The position numbers and the translations under genes were made by a program. Of a stretch of 64,000 nucleotides of DNA, positions 13,101-19,100 are shown piece after piece; the first letter of the stretch is position 1; the number at the start of each line of letters is the position of its first letter. Where the stretch lies: contig CM060833.1 in the NCBI GenBank assembly GCA_030762175.1, positions 169,398,501 through 169,462,500 on the forward strand, written 5' to 3'. The stretch is from Metallyticus violacea (lineage: Eukaryota > Arthropoda > Insecta > Mantodea > Metallyticidae). The notes below the pieces were generated by a model that made no database searches, was not told where the DNA came from, and saw only the letters and a program-made list of their open reading frames with translations.

Positions 13101-16100
13101 TATAACTGCCAGATACATTGAAAGTTCAATGAAAACAATCACAAGATCAAAAGCATTACAGGTTAAGGCTATAACAAGTAGAATACTATTAAAATTTATT
13201 AAATATGTTCACACTAGCTTTTACATTAGGACATGTTTCTGAGGCAATCACTTCTATCATCAGCTGTTGACTGACAAGTACAATTAAAAAAAAAGGTAGA
13301 ATACTGTTTACATCTCTTTCAGAATGTACAAGGGGAAGTCAAATGAAAACCTTAAATATTTTTTTTAATTTAATTTATTGAACAAAAGTGAAATACGAGT
13401 GTGTAATTTCTTCTGGAAAAAATCTTGTGGTCATGTGCGCAGCCACTCATGCACTGCCTGTTGCACCTCTTCATTGGAATGAAATTTCTTTCCTCCTATT
13501 GCCTCTTTGAGTGATCTAAACACATGGTAGTCACTCAGTGCAAGGTCCGGTGAGTATGGCAGATGTGGAAAAGTATCAAAGTGAAGGTCAGTGATGGTTG
13601 CAACTCTTGTATGGGTAGTATGATGCCGAGCATTGTCATGTTGCAAAATGGCACCTGTAGTCAGGCATGCATGTTGCTTTGAACTGATTGCAGGTCGAAG
13701 ATGATTTTTCAGCATATCAAAATATGACGCACTATTGATGGGGCTTCCTTTAGGCATGTAGTATTCCAGAATAATGTCTAGTTCATCCCAAAAGAGAATC
13801 AGCATAATCTTTCTTCCAGATTGCAGATGGCTGTGACTGGAAATTCTTGGGTTTTGGTGATGAGAAATGGTGCCATTTCTTGCTTGCTCTCTTTGTTTTG
13901 TGTTTTTTTTTTTTTTTGATTGATTGATTGATTGATTGATTTATTTATGGATGCTCTTCAACATCTCATGTCATCAGCGTCCCATTCAACTCAGGGCGTG
14001 ACCAACAAATTTTGCTCAGAGGTCTCACTTTCAGGCTTGAGGTTCTTTTTCGTACTTTAAATGTATGACACAGGACCCACAGCTTTATTTCCCTTCCGAA
14101 GTAAGCCATACTTAGGATTTTTATGCCCGAAAAAGTCCATTGGTCCTGACCGGTTTCGAACTTTTCGTGTTGGTGGTAGTGTACCAATGTAGTTACAAAG
14201 AGAAACTTGGGCACATGGTTAAAGGAACATTTCACAACATAAAGTACAAGCAAATAGAGAAATCAGCAGTAGCATATCATTTTTGGACAGAAAATCATGA
14301 TGTAGTGAATATAATGAAATTAATAAAATCAGTACAAGGACCTACACAATTAGCAACTTGGGAGAATATCTACATCTACAAATGCAAAGACAGTCTAATG
14401 AACTTCAACATTGCCAGGGATGAAAATATAAACTACAAGTTTATCACTTTGCTACTAGAGCAGAATACACAGCTTGACAAATTATCTGACAGATGACTTT
14501 TAGCTTAGCTATTGATGAGAATGAAATGTTCTCGAAACTGATTCTAAATATTATGACAAGTAAGTGAGGCATTAAGAGTGTGTAGTTCAACTAAATCATA
14601 TATTAATATCAATTATATGATTGGCTTCACTGTGCAAGTTCCAATTAACATTTTAATTAATTCTGTATATCCACTAATCCAAAAAATCTTTATAAGAAAT
14701 ATGCACTCTTTCATAGAATACTGATATTTGTTCGGTGCCTTGCCTGGACACACTAAGATGGTGGACTCCAAATGCAAAACACTGTTGTCTCCCCTTACTG
14801 TTTAGTTTCAGTTTTCGTATTTATGTTCTCCTGTAATGCAGATTATAGCATTAAAATGTCAAATGAATCCAAATTTTACCAAAAGCAAAGTTTTCCTTGC
14901 TGCATCATTACTGTATGGTATTACTTTCAGCAGCTGCAAAAACTGTTAACTAAAGACTAATAGAAAATTGAAACAAATAATTTAATTTTTGTCATTTGCA
15001 TTTATCCTTTAAACAAAAAAGCAGTAGATTTTTAATATTATTTTATATTACAGGAACTGTTTTCATCCTTCATTCGTAAGACAAATCGTTTCAATAAAAG
15101 TGCAGATAGAGCTCTTCTAGTCACAGATGCTGCCATATATAAGTTAGATGCAGCTAAATTCAAACCCATGAAGAAAGGATCACCACTTCAAGAGGTATTT
15201 ATTTTTAATGGTTACACACACCATATTTAATACTGTGGTATCTCTAATAATACATGAGATGAAGTAATAAATTGGGTAAAGAATTTGTTTTGGGAAGGAA
15301 GCATTTCAGACCTAAACTGTACCACCATTTACCAGTAATGGAGTTTGAGAAAAATCTCATTCAGATATGATGGTCCTGGCAAGTTTTGAACTGCAGACCT
15401 TTTGTTAAGAGTCTATGCCTTAGCAACTTGAGCCACCCATTTCGATCCAGATGTATTGCTCAGCTAATTTAATATCTGCAAATTATCTCAGTTTATTATT
15501 ACATAGCTGCCAATTTTACAAATTGCTTATTAGTAATCTCATAATATCCCCTTTCCAGTAAAGTTATATATAATGTACATTTTCTGTCAGTTCTTCTGTA
15601 ATAAAAAGTGATTTATGGCATGTTTTGCAATTAGCAGTTGTTAATCTGCAAATGTCTTGAAATATACATTATCTTTTTTAGTATTGATGTGCTTAATGAA
15701 TGCCAGAATAGCGTGATGTTTTCTCACAATACTTCAGGGTTACTGTGAGGCATTCTAAGAACTGCATACACAATTTACATAATGTTTTATACTTGTCTAA
15801 TTTTAATTTTTAAGATCTAAAATTTTGTTCCAATTCTTATTCATTCTTGGTCATTTTATTTAAAATGTACTGCGGAATAAATATGGTATTGGTATTAATT
15901 GATATCATTGTATGATTCAGTTAAACTACACACTTACATTGTACATTATGTACATTGGAAAACCAAAGAGAAATATAGGCACACGGTTAAAGGAACATTT
16001 CAGGAACATAAAGTACAACCAAATAGAGAAATCAGCAGTAGCATATCATTTTTGGACTCAAAATCACGACATAATAAATAAAGCAAAATTATTAAAATCG

Positions 16101-19100
16101 GTACAAGGACCTACAGAATTAGCAACCTGGGAGAAAATCTACATCTACAAATACAAAGACAGCATAATGAACTTCGACATTGTTGGGGATGAAAACATAA
16201 ACTACAAATTAATGAATATTATTGTATGATTCAGTTGAACTACACACTCTTAAAGCTTCACTTACTTTTCATAAATGTATGGAACCGGTTTCGAGAACAT
16301 TAAGAGTGTGTAGTTCAACTGAATCATACAATGATATTCATTAATATGATTGGCTTCACTGTGCAAGTTCCAATTTACATTTAAGTCATAAACTACAAGT
16401 TTATCACACCACCACCAGAGCAGAATATACATTCCCACAGCTGAACAAATGATCCAACAGTTGAACTTTAGCTGGCTGAAGATGGGAACTAAATGATCTC
16501 GAAACTGGTTCCATACATTTATGAAAAGTAAGTGAAGCTTTAAGAGTGTGTATTTCAACTGAATCATACAATGATATCAATTAATATATATCTTTGAATT
16601 ATCAACATTATCTCATGGAGTTTAACTTTATTCCACTAATGATAATGGTGCAATTAGTTTTCAGAATGTAATCTCTGAATGAAATGCATTGTAAACAAAG
16701 AACAGCAATTGATTGTAAATTATAATTAATCTGTTGTCCAACATACTCTTATGCTTCAACATCAAGTTGGTTGAAGATGGAGAAGATGTCTCTTTGAAAC
16801 CGGTCCCATCGTATTTAAAAGTAAGTGAAGCATAAGAGTGTGTTACATGACAAATTAATTATAATTTACATTTAACAAGCTTCACTGTGTGTGCTCCAAC
16901 AGAATTTTTTAAAAATGTCTTATTTTTCGAAAGTTCTTAAATTAACAATAATTGAATTTCTTTTGATAGGAAATAAACCATCATTAGCATTCAGAGGTGT
17001 TTAGGAAATGAACATGTAGAGATGGTGGTGGAAAAACTCTATAGCTGCTGTTTAAAAAGACTGTCATTATTGGAAAATGATTGATCTGCTCTTACTAATC
17101 ATTCATACTTGCTCTACTATGCAACTGCAAACTGCAGTCACACCTGCAATGATGGAATGTGCCAGCTGACATCCTTATTCAGAACAATTGGCAAATAACA
17201 TCTCACTGTACAACAACTTGATATCTCCGTTGGCAGTGTCTGCACAATGGTAGTTGGTCATATTGGTCTAGTGGTAATCATACTTGCTTCATAGACCCAA
17301 AGTTACGTAAAAATCATGAGTAGGCCTTCCTTCAGAAGGGAAGTAAAGTTGTTGTCCTATGTTTTAGATTTACAGCACATAAAAGAACCCCAAGCATTAG
17401 TGAAAAGACTTCTGAGAAAAATTTATCAACTGTTTCCCACCCTGAATTGAATGGAAGGTTAATCACCATAGACGTTAAAGAGCATTCTTAAATAAACCAA
17501 ATAAAAAATAATAATATTACTAATAAGGACAATTATTCATCAGTTAAAATATTAAAAATGTTGCGCTATATCAATCCCTCAAGGAACATAAAAGCATCAA
17601 CTCATCGGAGTTGTTTGATAAAGGTGATGATAGCATTGTAATGGAAATTGAAATGTGAATACTTCACTTCAAGCCTGAGTCCAAAAGACAGTTTATGGAA
17701 TAGCATCACAAAATTTCTCAGGGGGGGTTAGAAGACATTACCTTCAGCCAGTAAAGTTATAGCCACAAGACACTGAAGAGATTATTTTAATTGCTATATT
17801 CCTTTGTGGTAAAACTGTTAACTTTGAAATGATTGTCAAAACTCTTAAGTAGTTTACAAAATGGTTCTGGTGCATCCATACTCGCAAAGATGTAACCAAA
17901 CTACTACTTCTCCATTACAACACAAAGACACATGCAAGTTTATGCACCTGAGAAGAGATCGCTAAACTTAAATGAACTGTCCTTCCTCACCCACCAAACA
18001 TCTGGTTCTTGCATTTTTGTGAATGCCATTTCTTTGGTCATTCAAAAGATGCAATGCATGGAAGCATATTTGATGATTGCAAGGGAGTCATAGCTCCAGT
18101 GTGAAGATAGCTGAGGACAAACATTCAGAGTGGTACTGCTACAGTATAGAGGCTCTGGCATATGTATATGGTGCAAGGAGATTATATTGAAAAATAGTAC
18201 TGTGTGCCAAAGAATTGAACAATCAATAATGTTTAAAACTAAAATAAAACAAACACTGAAGGAGAAAAATTGTGTTGCATAGCTTTTGTGTACATAGCAT
18301 AAAATATTTTATGCTTTCTAATACATTAATTTGTTTGTAAAACTATTCACAATTAAATGGTATACATCTTTTGGTATAATATTTCACAGGTAACAGGCCT
18401 AAGCATTAGTCCAGGCAAAGACCAACTTGTGGTTATACATTCTAACAAGGGGAATGACCTTGTAGTAGCTCTAAGTCCTTATCCTTCACATGAGGATCGT
18501 GTGGGAGAACTCATAGGAATTCTGTGTAATCGCTATCAACAGTAAGTAAAATGAATTCTTATAAACCTGTAATTGTAGATCTGCATTCAAATAATTTCAG
18601 AAGTAGGAGAAGGGTGATGAAGTAAAATGTGTCAGAGTGATGCTTTAAACACAACTTTTTTTTAATTTCCTCTTGAAAACAGCATAAAAATAACACATTT
18701 GTTCATTTTATATTAGATTATAATATTTAGATGATCGCAGTAGTATTGCTGTAGAAAATCCTTCCTTTTTTTTTCTTCCCCTCATGTAACTGAGACACCA
18801 AGAGTCTGTTTGTTAATTAGCTGCCCTGGGCAAAGTTTTTTGTAAGGACATTTTTTTTTCTCCCTTATCAAAATAATTTCAATGCACACTGAAATTTTCT
18901 GCAAAGTTATATATATATATAGCAGCAAATTATTTTGCAACCAGTTTTATTGCTCCTCAAAATATTTCCTCTTAAATCTAAAATGCTTTCCATTTCATGG
19001 AACCAGTCATCAAAACTGCATCCAGTTTTCTAGAGGCACCTCAGACACTATCTTATTATATGCTCCATTTGCACTTCAATGGTTAAAGGACAATGTGTGC

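Noticed and set aside
13903..14000. Possible CRISPR-like or tandem array at (TGAT)n
   Set aside because: A simple tetranucleotide expansion in a SINE tail; no spacers.
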